Assembly (NCBI GenBank): GCA_918026815.1
Contig: CAKJVC010000017.1
Span: 496,001 to 560,000 of the forward strand
DNA length: 64,000 nt
Direction of reading: 5' to 3'
Source: Chalara sp. BL73
Lineage: Eukaryota > Ascomycota > Leotiomycetes > Helotiales
Shown: positions 1-10,354 of the stretch, one piece after another
How positions within the stretch are numbered: position 1 is the first letter of the stretch
Layout of the letters: every line of letters starts with the position of its first letter
Program-made: the position numbers and the translations under genes
Notes under the pieces: model-generated
What the model was told of the DNA's origin: nothing
The model's input: the letters and a program-made list of their open reading frames with translations, nothing else
Database searches by the model: none

Positions 1-2
1 TA

Positions 3-734
3 CACACTCCTCGTGGCCAAATTGCTGCAAAACATGTTTTGCTCGCCACCAATGCTTACACATCCTACTTGCTCCCGCAGTTCTCAGATCTGATCGTTCC
101 AATACGAGGCCAAGTCTCCGCGCTCAAACCACCACAGGAGCCACCCCTAGGCGAAGCCCCTCTCGATATCGAGCACACGTATTACATTGTAGGCGAAACT
201 AGCCACAATCCGCTGCATCGCGACGATTACCTGGTCCAACGACCAGCGCCAGACGCAGAGTTGATTCTAGGCGGGGGCCGTCAGTTTGCCAAAGGACTCG
301 CTGTCGGAGTGTGGGATGATAGCACAGTCGAGGAGCCAGTTGGCACGTGGCTCAAAGAGAGCTTACCACAAGCTCTGGATCTAAGCTTGCGAAATGAGGG
401 AGAGAAGGCAAGCAGGCAGACGCTGGACGCTACGTACGAGTGGACGGGTATCATGGGATATTCGCGGGATGCGCACCCGTGGGTTGGCGAAGTGCCTGTT
501 TCCCTAGGTGGAGGGGACGGTTTGCATATCGCGGCAGGATACACTGGGCATGGGATGCCAAACGCTGCTTTGTGTGGGAAGGCGGCCGCTGATCTAATTT
601 TGGGAGTCGAAAAGGTTGATATACCCCCTGAATATGTCCTGAGTGAAGAGCGCGTTAAGGCTGCTAGGCTGAGAGATACTGTTGCAGTCGCGGAGGAGAA
701 AGGGAGTTTAATGTTTACCCTGAACTCATGGTAG
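3..734 (+). CDS. FAD-dependent oxidoreductase (DAO family), 3' part
   Basis: The frame is open from the left edge of the window, so the start and the N-terminal FAD-binding (GxGxxG) half lie outside; 243 residues are visible. The C-terminal GYTGHGMPNA segment followed by a Gly/Ala-rich helix is typical of the DAO-family closing FAD-contact region, and the preceding VPIRGQ stretch matches the usual substrate-domain strand of fungal 'FAD dependent oxidoreductase superfamily' proteins. Such enzymes oxidise amines or amino acids, producing H2O2; the actual substrate cannot be told from this part. No intron is needed in the visible region. The next gene is convergent, its stop only 76 bp away. Confidence 0.85.
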   Translation, partial: HTPRGQIAAKHVLLATNAYTSYLLPQFSDLIVPIRGQVSALKPPQEPPLGEAPLDIEHTYYIVGETSHNPLHRDDYLVQRPAPDAELILGGGRQFAKGLAVGVWDDSTVEEPVGTWLKESLPQALDLSLRNEGEKASRQTLDATYEWTGIMGYSRDAHPWVGEVPVSLGGGDGLHIAAGYTGHGMPNAALCGKAAADLILGVEKVDIPPEYVLSEERVKAARLRDTVAVAEEKGSLMFTLNSW

Positions 735-810
735 ATTGCTCAGACCTTTAAAAACTTTTAAGTAACTACGTGACATGAATGAAAGGTACAGACTCTAATG
801 CCATTATCTG

Positions 811-1828
811 TTAATTACTCAACATCTCTTTTACAGTCTCCTCAACAGGCTTCAACTCCCTTCCCTTACTCGAAAGTAACTCAACCAAAGCATTATCTTG
901 AATCTTACACTCCTTCAGATTTAAAGCAGGATACGTCAATGACCACCATTCCACAGCCGGTTTCTCCTTACCCCTCGCAACATAATGTTTAATATACTCC
1001 TCTCGTGAAACAATCTTAGTCGTAACCTCCCTTCCCTTAATTTTTGATACTGTCTTTGCAATACCGTCCAAATTTACCGTATTTGGATTTGACAAATAAA
1101 ACGTCTTCCCAGCATACTTTCCCCCTGCCTCAACAATCACAAGTGCCGTCCCGAGACCTAATTCAGCAATGCTCGTCCAACTAATTTCACCATCGCCCGC
1201 CAATAAAATCTCGTCCCTGCCATCGCTCTTTAAATCATAATACCCGAGGTACAGCGGCCAAGACTCGTTGTAGAGCCCTTCCCGGATGATGGTGTATTTG
1301 ATATCCGTGAGGGAACGCAGGAAAGCTTCGGTTCGCAGATGGGCCCGCATCACCCCTGATAAGGAATTTGGCCCAAAAGCGAGAGATGTGTAGTAAATAT
1401 GCGAGACGCCAGCAGAGCGGGCGGCGTTTATGGCGGCGATGTGATGCTTTTCACGTCCTTCGCCGTTAGGAGCATCGTTGAAGTCCATTTCTGCGAGGCG
1501 CGTTAGAGTTTGTGACCTTCAAAGTTCAACTGAAAGGTAGATCCTGAAATAGAAATATTTTATTGTGGGAATATAACTCACGGATTCGAGGGGTAGAGAC
1601 GAGGAAGAGCTTCGAACAGCCCGCAAAGGCTGTGGTCATAGATTCGGGATCATCATAGTTGGACTGCCGGACTTGGGCACCTCTCGACTTCAAATCTTCC
1701 CATCTCGCGTCACTGGGATTGGAAGATGTACATAGAACAAGCTCGCTCGGAGGGAGGAGATTCTCTTTCAGAATGGTGTCAAGGACGGCTCCTCCTATCT
1801 TGCCTGTTGTTCCTGTGAGAGCTAACAT
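811..1828 (-). CDS. NmrA-like NAD(P)-binding family protein
   Basis: Two exons, 1828-1582 and 1490-811, encode 308 aa. The 91-nt intron starts GTGAGT and ends CGCAG, and joining the exons restores the frame (247 + 680 nt). The N-terminus LTGTTGKIGG is the Rossmann GxxGxxG dinucleotide loop; after the splice the protein continues with a segment characteristic of NmrA/HSCARG-type atypical short-chain dehydrogenases (AARSAGVSHIYYTSLAFG, then a YTIIREGLY stretch). Members either reduce small quinone-like substrates or sense NAD(P) redox state; sequence alone does not decide which. Length is normal for the family. Convergent with the FAD oxidoreductase and divergent from the DUF155 gene. Confidence 0.88.
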
Positions 1829-3008
1829 TGTTATCTTCTTGATGAGTCCAAGTTTGATGGGTAAGATGAGAAGAAATATGCATCGTTCATTATGACGGAA
1901 CTAGCTGTTTATATGTCGATGTAATCTCGAGATCGCACCTGCAGATCGCCACTCCCGCCCCCATCTTTCTCAGAGTGGGGGAACTTCAATGTCCAAGTAT
2001 GGCAATTTTACAAAGCAAGTCATTCCTAGATCCGAAATCCGCTTTTAGCATCAATTTTAAGCCAAAGATATCACATGAGTCATCTCTAGTGGGGAGGTGG
2101 GGATACTTATGAAGGTGTTACTTGAGGATTTCGAGATAGGATCAAATGAGTGGCAGATAATTTGAAGCTCGATACTTAAAATACTGCTTCGAAGTAAGTC
2201 ACGAAAACCATCTCTTTATGTTATAGCACATCCTCTGTCATTATTTTATTGTAAACGCTACATAGCAAGCCTTGACGATTGAGAAGTCACGTGAAGAGTA
2301 GCTTTGCCCAGAGCAGAGAATAGTCATTACTGATCAGGAATAAAGAGCACCCCAAAACCAGCGTACCAAGGATGAGTGTTTGGTTTTGTTTTGTCGCGCT
2401 CATTGGGTCTGCTGGTCTGAACTTGGGCTGAGTGACATGTTTTCAGTCAGGACTTAGATTCATAGTCTATTGAGATCTATAGGTTGTAATCTCCAACATC
2501 TAGGACTTATAGTGGAGTGAAATGGTCATCTTTTCCTTGAGTTGAAATTAGAGATCCTCACAAATTTGATATGGCAGCCATCTCGTTTCGTGGTAGTATT
2601 GGTCTAGAATATGTCTGAAGCGCAGCTCCATTTCTGCCTCCTTGTGCTGGGAAGACTAAAGCGAGTCGTATTGCAAGTGATTTAACTTATATTACTCAGA
2701 GGCGACAATATAAGGTATATTGTAATAGAAATAAGTGTAGAAATATATGAGGTGAATAATGGTGAAGAATGGCCGGAAATTATCCATGGCGCTAGGGCTA
2801 TGGTTTGCGCTAAGCCTTGTGGGGCTTAGCAGGGTTTTACATATCCATTGCCAAATGACGTTGGCCTTTGCTTTCTTAGTCTGATATCATTTGAGATGCA
2901 GACTTCGACAATGTGATGCCCATTACCACGGTGGCACCATGATCAAAACCCGAAATACTGGGATATTAGGAATTTTGAAATACTCTAAGCTTGATACTTC
3001 TTCAAGAT
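1829..3008. other. Intergenic, 1.2 kb
   Basis: Shared upstream region of the NmrA-like gene and the DUF155 gene. No coding frame worth reporting. There is one 8-bp inverted repeat with a 6-nt loop at 2809-2830 (GCTAAGCC / GGCTTAGC); its role is unknown. Confidence 0.6.
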
Positions 3009-4875
3009 ATGGCAACCACAGGTTCGGTTGGAAAGAGAGGCCCCAGTGTTTTGGTAGCTAATGTCTTGACATTCAAGTAGCTCATTTCTAATGGGGATAG
3101 GTCACCGACTCTCGAGAACGACCAACTGCTAGCCGCTCACCTTCGTACGGAGCTATAGCTATAAATCGTAGTCGAATGCCCAGTCGCCATATCTCTGTCG
3201 ATAATATCCTCAAGTATGCATCCGAAATCCCTTCAGGCCAGGCCCGTGGGCCACCAGGGCGGAGACCGATGCCTCAGAATCCACGACGACCTAGTGCGCC
3301 GCACGGAATTGCAGCAAGAACCGGGCAGCAGAACCTTCCAGTCCGAAGTACAAAATTAAGTGAAAAGCTGGTTCTGATTCCCGAAACCCCAAACGAAAAA
3401 GAGGATGATGGTGAAGATAACGAGTTTGGCAATATTGATGAGGATGGGCCGCTCAAAGATACAGAAATGGATGTGCTTAAAAAGAGAGGCGGGGTGCGTG
3501 GTAAAAGTTATGCAGAGAGGCTGCCAAAACCACAAAGAGCAGAGAAGCTGTCTAGGGTCACCGCATATTGTACTGCGCAAGCATACAAATTAAATGCCAC
3601 TGCTAAGTTTCTCAAAGACACCCATGTGGCAAGGACTAAACTCTACGATGATTGCCTGTACGTGGTATATCATCTGCCATTATTGGCAGGAAGTGAAGGG
3701 TTTAGGGTTCGCAGCAGTCCGGTCCTCAAGAGCCCAGGAGGAAAGGCAGTTTTAGATGAAGAGATTGACAGAAATGAGAGGCGAGACTATCATGAAGGCT
3801 ATTTTGAGGATAGTGATACTTATAGCGTAAGGGGTGGGGAGGAGAGTCCTAGTAACGAGAATGAAGGGGATAGAGTACGCAGAGAGGAAGAAGCTCGGCG
3901 GATAAGAGAAGAAGCGCACAGTCTAGCACAGGGCAGGAGAAGCGATAGCCCGAACCGCGTGGGGCCTGATGCCAAAACATTCGCCGAGATGTTTGTCTTT
4001 TCATATGGCGTTGTCGTATTCTGGAACTTCTCAGAGCGTCAGGAAAAAGATATCCTGGCTGATTTCAGCTTTTCGGAACATGAACTTGGAATTTCCCTTG
4101 TTACGAGACCCCATGATCTGGACGATTATGAAACCGAGGAACTCCACTTTGAGTACAGCCCGAGGGTAGATAGACCACGAGTATTCAACGATATGATCAC
4201 CCTCAGAAGTGGAGATCATATGATAAAGTTAGCTATGAGCCATGCTATTTCTCAAAGTACGAAGTTGAGCTTCTTTGAGGAGAGGATGGCGCAGACAATG
4301 TCCGACGCACAGTATATACCCAAGCATTTAGCTCTCACCGGGGAACTGGGTATATCTCGGACGGAGATACTCAAGATATTAGGGCACCTCTTTAAGAGCC
4401 GCATGGATGTAAATCTTTGTAAGTTTCTCCTGTTATCGCTGTCAGGTAGCTTGTCATACTAATGTCGATAGCATCCAATATACTAGACGTACCCAACTTC
4501 TTCTGGGAATCAGAGCCTCTACTTCGACCTTTACATGAAGCTGTGCGCGAATACCTCGAGATTGAACCGCGTATCAAGGTTCTTAATGAACGCTGCGAAG
4601 TCTTTCTCGACTTGACAGAAATATTGAGTGATAGCATTGCTGATACCAAGATGTCGCGAATTACCTGGATAATCATTGTTCTGATTGTCATCAGTATCGC
4701 GGTCACAGTATCCGAAGTGGGGATACGATTTGGGATGCTCAGTAAAAGCAGATCCGCCATCGGAACTGGCATGATTTCGCCCAGCTACAACTATACCAGA
4801 GCAGACTTCAACCCTTCTCAGTTGCAGTCCATCTGTGGAATTCCAAACACTGGGGACGCTTTCACAAGCTTGTAA
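3009..4875 (+). CDS. DUF155 family membrane protein (RMD1/RMD8/RMND1-type)
   Basis: Proposed exons 3009-3053, 3101-4418 and 4472-4875 give 588 aa. The last intron (4419-4471) is clear: GTAAGT donor, TACTAAT branch site, ATAG acceptor. The first (3054-3100, 47 nt) is inferred because the frame stays open upstream of the ATG at 3176 back to a TAG acceptor at 3098-3100, and an ATG-led 15-codon exon in phase lies just before it; a start at 3176 remains possible. The central to C-terminal half carries the DUF155 signature (FVFSYGVVVFWNF, then HAISQSTKLSFFEE), followed by a transmembrane helix (ITWIIIVLIVISIAV) near the end. The N-terminal third is basic, Pro/Ser-rich and probably disordered. Family members sit in internal membranes: yeast Rmd1/Rmd8 relate to meiotic division, and human RMND1 to mitochondrial translation. 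Confidence 0.85.
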
Positions 4876-6298
4876 CATTGTATTTTCATGACTTCTCTGG
4901 TACTTTGGCTTGGCTTAGCAGGGCGTTGGGGCAAGCGAAAATTAATCCGGGCTATTCTTGCTTAGCATTACTGGTTGTGCAGACCGTTTGTCTTATGTAC
5001 ATAAATTAGATGTACATGTATCTTTAAGCTTGTCGCCGTATTTCTGGTCTTTTCTTTTAGCTATTGCATCATGCTCTCCGTCTACTTAAAAAGAGGATAT
5101 GCGCCAATAAGAGCGGCAGGACGTGACACTACTACACTATTTCTTTCTATTTTCTATCGCTGATCTAGGATGCCATCTTCGCCACTTTTTCTACAAAGTC
5201 ATCTTCTGGAATAGGTGGCCGACTTACGTTTGATCAACCATATTGTGGCTTGAGTCCATATCTCTTTACATGGCCTTGAATTGCCAATTGCTTGGCCTGC
5301 TAAGATATGTTGGTTCATGTTTCAATGGAAAGGGCTACCGCGATACTTTGCCGTGCTGATACCTTAACGCCACGGCTCATTTCGTCGGATATATAAGTAT
5401 TCGGATATAAATATTGATACTTGATCAACTTCAGGTCACGCATAAGGATGGATGTTGGTAATGTTAGCCAAACAGTAATTCCCTACACTTGGACGGCCAT
5501 CCCAAGTTGACTGCCATACCTAGCACTCGCCATGCCGTCCTTGATCGCCTACACACCAAATTTCGCGAAGTCGAAGTTACTATATTCCCACCAGGGTGAG
5601 GAAACGTCAGCAGCTCGGCATTGTCTTTGAAGATCTTGCACATTGAGGCAAGGGCCATGGGGGATCTTTCCATCCAGACCATTAGCATATGAGATTTAAA
5701 CATCAATATACGCTACAATCTAGCTTAATATCAAGAATGTAGCATGCTAAGAGCTACGGAAAAATGGACTTAAATTTATTCGTTGGAAGACTGAACAAAC
5801 AACGCTTCAGCAGCTTGTTCAATATGACTTAGTTCGTGCGACTCCTTACTTCCATGTTGCAAAGATTTTTTAGAAAGTGCTCCGGTAGTACAACAAATCA
5901 GCGCTTACCACATTATGGGTGTTATAGGCTGCTCTGAAACATGGTAGCTTTCAAGGACGCGTGCCTTAGTATATACGGTATGATAAGCTAGTCCAGCAGT
6001 GGCCTCGGTTATTGTACCTTCTTGGTCAATTTAGTGCAGTGTCTGACAGTAGCCCTTCCTCGTCCTTGCTTCTCTGTCGATTCGGTGCCTCGTTTGGAGC
6101 AGTTTTTGACTAGCGATACGATTCTCGTTCACTCTATAAAACAGTGACCAACCGCAAAACAAGTGCTTCTAAAAGTTTGTTGGATTGTTGGTATGATCTA
6201 TTAACGATGGCTGATAGGGCCAAAATTGATAACTCCACCGTTGACATGCTGGCATGTGAAGGCGATGGATGCAATCCTAGTATCCACCGAAGGTTATG
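4876..6298. other. Intergenic, 1.4 kb
   Basis: AT-rich, without a supported gene. A plus-strand frame open at 5483-5599 reads like a protein fragment but has no start, no continuation and no recognised family; it may be a gene relic. Confidence 0.5.
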
Positions 6299-7060
6299 CT
6301 AATTTCCATTTGCTTCATTATCTGAATATACCGTGCCTGCCATATGAGTACTCCTTGTGAAATAACCACTTCCTGGGGTGTGAGCAGTTCTCACGTTGAT
6401 ACCATTGCCTATGTTAAAACCATCTCCCACGTTGATGCCGTTTCCTACATCGATCCTGTTTCCTATGTTAATTCCGGTTCCAATATTGACACCAGGACCT
6501 ATGTTGATGCTATCACTTCCCCCCACATTGATGTATGTTCCAGACCTGTCCGTAGTTACTCTTATACCACCGAACTGGAAGATACTGCCGTCCCGAGCCG
6601 CACCTGGAGCCGCGGTGCCCGATCGACGCCTACTACCTCCACTTTTAGCGCCAGAAGAAGAAGTTGGCATGTGATACGGTCTCCGGCTTCTCTTGCTGTT
6701 AGAGACCTGAGTAGTTGGTATATGATAGTGTCGCCTAGTTCTTTCATGGATTTGCGTTTGAGTAGTTGGTGTGTTGTAATTGTAATTTTGTGACGTGCAT
6801 AGTGATGACGGCAAATGTTTCCCCAGTCCACAATAGTCTAGTTGTACATATGGGCTTTGGCTGACCCCAAGGGTTTTTTCAGAAGCGCTGCTGCATATAT
6901 GTCTGTTGAAGATATGTACCTGGTATGGGGGAGGCGACGACCGTCTATTGTTCGTTGGCTCGAGATTGTATGGAGGAGGCGGCTCATCGCCAGAATTTTG
7001 TGAGATTGTCCTTGTCCTGGCATTTGGATTGTGTCGGGTAGTGGACGCTGAGTTGCCCAT
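6299..7060 (-). CDS. Unknown protein with myristoylation motif, two PPxY motifs and hexapeptide repeats
   Basis: Single open frame of 253 aa. It starts MGNSAST, a good N-myristoylation consensus (Gly2, small residue at 5, Ser6). Residues 27-31 (PPPPY) and 43-46 (PPPY) are two PPxY motifs, which bind WW domains such as those of Rsp5/NEDD4-type ubiquitin ligases. The middle is Ser/Arg/Thr-rich. The C-terminal third has about six or seven tandem N-(I/V)-G-x-G-(I/V) units (for example NIGPGV, NIGTGI, NVGDGF), a period that could wind a small left-handed beta-helix-like solenoid. I do not recognise the family. The motifs suggest a membrane-tethered adaptor, but that is inference. The repeat keeps two other plus-strand frames open across the same DNA, so the coding strand is supported mainly by the ordered motifs. 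Confidence 0.6.
   Translation of the reverse strand: MGNSASTTRHNPNARTRTISQNSGDEPPPPYNLEPTNNRRSSPPPYQVHIFNRHICSSASEKTLGVSQSPYVQLDYCGLGKHLPSSLCTSQNYNYNTPTTQTQIHERTRRHYHIPTTQVSNSKRSRRPYHMPTSSSGAKSGGSRRRSGTAAPGAARDGSIFQFGGIRVTTDRSGTYINVGGSDSINIGPGVNIGTGINIGNRIDVGNGINVGDGFNIGNGINVRTAHTPGSGYFTRSTHMAGTVYSDNEANGN
6401..6536 (-). repeat. Degenerate 18-bp tandem repeat (coding)
   Basis: About seven imperfect copies of an 18-bp unit encoding the six-residue N-I/V-G-x-G-I/V repeat of the gene on the minus strand. The copies differ at many positions while keeping the amino-acid pattern. Confidence 0.7.
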
Positions 7061-7550
7061 TGTTTTGGTTCAATCAAGTGATTGCAGGATGACCAGAGGT
7101 TAGAGAAATAAGAAGTATTTCGAATGTGACTGTGGTGTACGTTTTTAAGGATGCGAGCTGAATGAGTTAATAAGTAGGGGTCTTCTTTTAAATTTGGACT
7201 GAAGCGAAATGACCTTGTACTTACTTTCCTAGTGTGATAGCTAATTCGGTTAGGCACTTGGAATAGGTTTTATCTTCTTAGTAGCTTATCTGCCTTAAAG
7301 TGGGCTACATATTTGATGACTCTTCTAACTTGAGTTATAATACACTTTTTGGTCATAGAAGTGTAGAGAAATCTGGCGAGGGAAGCCATCTGATCTACGA
7401 AATTTCTTGACCTAGACATATTACTGTTTCGACTTTGTCATAGATCTGCACATCATTATGGTTTTACAATTTTCATAGGACTTGCTCGTAGAAGTAGACC
7501 TTTGATATCATACAATAGTAACACCATACTTCGGTGCAGATAGTTCTGAT
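7061..7550. other. Intergenic, 0.5 kb
   Basis: Upstream of the myristoylation-motif gene and downstream of the broken regulator. AT-rich; no feature seen. Confidence 0.6.
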
Positions 7551-8026
7551 CTATTCAAGCAGTGGTCGCCAAATGCTAGGTGTGAAGTTCAGCCAGAGCT
7601 GTGTAGCAGTGTTTTTTGTAAAATGGTGGAAGTATTGGCATTCATGTTCGTCACTATTAAGCAAAGGGACAGGGCAATATCGACAATGAGAATTTAGGTT
7701 CTGAACATGTGCATCGATGGCTTTGCGGAATGATGGACGCGGCTTTGGCAGCGCCTTTCTGTTGTCAGTTTGGTAACCGCCACATTCAGTTTCAAATATT
7801 GCGCACCAGTTACACCCCGGATGGTTTTCGTCACATTTCACTCGCCTTGCTCTAATATATCAATTAGCAATTATGGTCGCGCAGGATGGTCTGACGCATA
7901 TATGTATCCTTACTTGCGGGTAATGCAACCACTTTTCACCTTTGGCTTACTTGCTCTCTTCTTTGGCGCAGGTGGCCGACAAATTTCTGTTGGGTCCACA
8001 ATCTCGAAACCAGTCACGAAACTCAT
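7551..8026 (-). pseudogene. Truncated Zn(II)2Cys6 transcription factor with a lost zinc ligand
   Basis: Exons 8026-7914 and 7851-7551, joined across a 62-nt intron (GTAAGG...TTAG), give 137 aa. The intron falls inside the zinc cluster, as is common in this family. The cluster reads Cys34-x2-Arg37, then Cys44, Cys51, Cys54 and Cys61: the second of the six zinc ligands is Arg (codon CGC where TGC is expected). The basic ARRVKCDE stretch is intact. The protein then enters the fungal-specific regulatory domain (YFHHFTKNTATQLWLNF) and ends at a TAG just after WRPLLE, where intact members continue for several hundred residues. Missing ligand plus truncation argue for a dead gene; a short dominant-negative product cannot be excluded. 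An intact relative with a similar cluster starts 2.3 kb away on the other strand. Confidence 0.72.
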
Positions 8027-10354
8027 GTCAATCTCCTCCCATATGCATCTCGTCCGAGCAGCTTGGGTATCGGGGACTTTGGATGGAGGTTAAAATAAAA
8101 AAAGGATTTTGGTTAGGGCTCGATCACTTGGGGCACAGTGCGAAAGGGGGCACAACCTGCAGGGACCACGTTTTATATTTAGACGTTCTCAATGGTTCTT
8201 GAGTGAATTTCACTTTTCTGGCAAGAGAGCCGTTAAGGTACAGAATTGTTTTCCCTAAGGGCTGTTTTTTTGGGGACGGCATTGGAGTAGACTGAGATAG
8301 AGTTGCCTAGTCACTTTTGAGGTTTTTGTTTGCCTTGGAGTTCAAGTAAGGGTATAACCGGCGCTTAATTTTAACCTTAAGTGTAACCTTACTACTGCAA
8401 CTATAGGCAACTCAAGGATGATTATGCCCTGAGCACGTGCAATTTCAAAGGCAGTGTGGTGCCCTTGCTGGTTGGTCAGAGACTAGATCCACCTGAGCCC
8501 CTTTAGCCGCCTTCGCTAAGCTTAGGAGTTAAGGCTCTGACTCCGCCATGCAAATGCCACGATAAGCAGTGTGCATCGCGCATCCCCTTCAGCTCCTTGC
8601 GAGGCATTTTATTGATGTGTTTCATGTCAATGCCTTCTAATGGCACCTTACAGAGAACCCATGATCAGAAGAATCCTTGTAGGTAGATGGGTAGGCTTGC
8701 TGAGTTTGTGCGCATTTTTATATTCGGTTCGTCTTTCTAAACGTGCACTATCTTGCGAAAGTCGTCGGTCTATATAGATTGGCGACAACTGGGATTACAT
8801 AGAAGACTTTTCTAAACCCGAATTTTACGTAAATCGGAAACTGCACGCAAAGATATGTGCACACGAGCGGGGGCATACGCAATTCTACTGATAATTGTTG
8901 CCTGCACCACCAGCTCCGATACTTCATGATCATTGGTTTAAAATTGAGGCATTGAAAACTATTCTGTTGGGGATGTATTTCTATTGTATTTGTGCTTCAG
9001 TTGCTTCAACTTTGAATCACAAGCGTGATGTTCCAGTGTCTGTCATGGCTCGCAATCTAGTGCAAGTGTCGATAAATCATGATCTTTAACTTGGGGCGGA
9101 TACATAAAGATTCTACGACCCTTGAATCGCAGGTATGTCACTTGAGGTTCTTGGAGGGATCTTCTTGATTTAGAGATATGCTGTATGGATACAAACTCTA
9201 ATTTCCTAGTTGTGTAGGGCTATTCTTGACTGCTCTCGATTAAAGTTTCCCTGCAGAGCATAAAGGGAGCTGCAAGTTTGTGGAAATCTTGAGAGAACCT
9301 TCCTTAAATCAAAGAATATTCGTACAGTTACCTGCTGTCATGGCTCCGATCAATTCCTAGGCGCTGGCCTGATGGTGCAGGCAGGCGTTTGCGGTAACAT
9401 GGCAACAAGAATAGCTCCAAACCCAGGCCTCGATATATTGCGCGTGGCCTTGGCCATCCAGCCTGAAGAAGTACCACTTATAAAGCAGGATCAGAAGGTC
9501 TAACCGGGAAAAGGAGTCAGTATTAGATTGTTTTGAGGTAAAAAGTTATGTGGTTACACAGGGTTTTGTCCTATTGAATGTATTGAATAATGAAGGGCTT
9601 TGCGGCGGATCTCACTGCATGGAGGACAGAAGCCTCTATTCTAGTAGGGCTGAATTTTGGTGTGACTGCTTGCATAATTGGAGATGTACAGCCCTATGAC
9701 ATCCCTGCCGATTTGCCTTGACACACACAACCCCACTGCCAAGGTATGCAAAGCCAAAGATGTCCTATAGAAAATACATCCTGCAAAAGCTTAAGGGGCC
9801 AACGGGATCCCTCAGTCGTTGGTTTACGAAACCTCAGGCCATGTGCCTCGGCCTTCGAGGATATGGAAGCAGATATCCATGGCATGAGCATCCATCCGGC
9901 AGGCTCGGACTTTACGCAAACCGAACATGTCATGTATCTTACATCAGCAATTTCAAAGTTCCCAGATCTCTGAAGGCGCGAAGTTTAAGTATGGAAATGG
10001 CAACCGATACATAAAGCCCTCCTCTGAACTTTGCTGGTTGGTAATTGGGTAAAACTTACGAGGCCAGATCGTTCCACAAGATCAAGCCTCATCAAACAAC
10101 GTCAAGCTTTCAGCGAGGCTCAACGTAGCGACAGCTCTGAACTTCGTAAACACTACATAGAGCTCAATTGTATATTTTAGCGCTTCAGATGGACGTTCCT
10201 AAAGTGGCACATATGGCCAATAATCCTAAAATGCTGTTCCTCTAGCTAGGTTCCATCTTCCTCCATCTTTCTTCGACCTTCATATTTCTCCTTCTTTTGC
10301 ATTTTTCTTTGGTATACTACGCCTTTCTACATCGTAAACTTGCTGATCAAGACG
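8027..10354. other. Intergenic, 2.3 kb
   Basis: Between the broken and the intact Zn2Cys6 genes, which point away from each other. Mostly AT-rich. At 9718-10014 two plus-strand frames are open, but neither has a recognisable domain, so no gene is called. The last ~100 bp before 10355 are pyrimidine-rich, as is usual upstream of fungal starts. Confidence 0.5.

Noticed and set aside
2809..2830. Hairpin followed by TTAGCAGGG as a possible Helitron end
   Set aside because: No CTRR terminus at the expected distance, no 5' TC end and no Rep/helicase gene nearby.
6344..6793. 149-aa plus-strand ORF opposite the myristoylation-motif gene
   Set aside because: It is open only because the 18-bp repeat keeps several frames open; it lacks ordered motifs, whereas the minus frame has several.
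9718..10014. Overlapping plus-strand frames of 75-98 codons
   Set aside because: No start context, splice sites or recognised domain; two frames are equally open.
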